A stretch of 38,523 bases of DNA, taken from a virus. This document shows, one piece after another, positions 38,313 through 38,523 of the stretch. The number at the start of each line of letters is the position of its first letter. Within the stretch, counting starts at the first letter, position 1. The stretch is from IMG/VR virus record IMGVR_UViG_3300043449_001161, positions 1 to 38,523 of that record; one strand, 5' to 3'. A program made the translations under genes and the position numbers. Under the pieces are notes generated by a model. The model ran no database searches. It was not told where the DNA came from and saw only the letters and a list, made by a program, of their open reading frames with translations.

Positions 38313-38523
38313 TTCGCAGCCACCCTTCGCTTGCGCTCCGGCCGCGGCTCGATGCGCTTGACGCTGTACTTTCCGGGGACGCCCTTCTTCTGCCGCATCT
38401 CAGCCGTGCGGGGACCGTGGCAAGACTCGATGGCCCGGTATAGCTTGTCGGCCTCTTTGCCATTGAGGTCGGTGATCCCGTCGCCCACTTTCAACTCCTG
38501 CGCGGCCTCGAGGTACTCGAGGT
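38309..38523 (-). CDS. hypothetical 103-residue early protein, C-terminal part (joins 1-224)
   Basis: This is the C-terminal part of the gene that begins at position 224 and crosses the window ends. The bases 38397-38523 repeat positions 1-127. The protein tail contains NGKEADKLYRAIESCHGPRT and ends RVAAK. The junction is in frame with no stop, direct support for circular closure. Confidence 0.7.
   Translation of the reverse strand, partial: LEYLEAAQELKVGDGITDLNGKEADKLYRAIESCHGPRTAEMRQKKGVPGKYSVKRIEPRPERKRRVAAK
38397..38523. repeat. terminal direct repeat, right copy
   Basis: This copy is identical to positions 1-127. Remove one copy to obtain the circular genome of 38,396 bp. Confidence 0.95.

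Noticed and set aside
1-38523. tRNA, tmRNA or rRNA genes
   Set aside because: No cloverleaf or conserved RNA segments were seen on either strand; a short T-arm-like string after the integrase (about 32807-32830) does not complete a tRNA.

Overview
The window is a complete, circular genome of a temperate tailed phage of about 38.4 kb, rich in G+C. The last 127 bases (38397-38523) repeat the first 127 exactly, and one gene reads straight through that junction, so the contig closes on itself. The virion genes point to a podovirus-like particle: a P22-like portal, a P22 gp10-like tail protein, an SU10-type capsid protein and adaptor, and no tape measure or sheath. A tyrosine integrase indicates lysogeny. 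The host cannot be named from sequence; strong Shine-Dalgarno sites and consensus-like promoters suit a high-GC, probably Gram-negative bacterium.

Almost all genes lie on the minus strand in two long runs. The late run starts from a TATAAT promoter at about 29.09 kb and proceeds downward: TerS, TerL, portal, scaffold, major capsid protein (followed by a hairpin terminator), adaptor, small virion proteins, three fibre genes, gp10-like tail protein, alanine/glutamine-rich internal or ejection-type proteins, M15 peptidase endolysin, holin and a 670-residue protein, with a hairpin at 3917-3940. The early run starts near 3.07 kb, crosses the contig ends and continues from 38.5 down to 30.2 kb: a small membrane protein, a RuvC-like resolvase, two unknown proteins, the array and its protein, several small proteins, RecT, a PD-(D/E)XK-like nuclease, many small accessory genes, an excisionase-like protein, integrase, and a DUF1376-type replication protein carrying internal 12-bp iterons. 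A plus-strand set of four small genes (29259-30154) is driven by a TTGACA-N17-TATAGT promoter. A plus-strand ribbon-helix-helix-like gene (3262-3459) sits beside paired TGACGTCA operators.

The standout is at 474-1716. A 275-residue protein resembling the Nop/IS110 C-terminal region, with no visible nuclease domain, lies directly downstream of an 11-unit array with a 35-36 bp period. Each unit holds two different short conserved segments (minus strand GAGCGAGCCA and GAAATCACA) separated by two variable 8-9 nt segments. This is the architecture of a TIGR-Tas system (tandem interspaced guide RNA array plus Tas protein), a recently described RNA-guided family evolutionarily linked to IS110 and box C/D snoRNP Nop proteins. 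The protein looks like the nuclease-less TasA form. Embedded in the phage early operon, it could serve as an RNA-guided DNA-binding regulator or inter-phage competition factor, with 22 short spacers whose targets are unknown.
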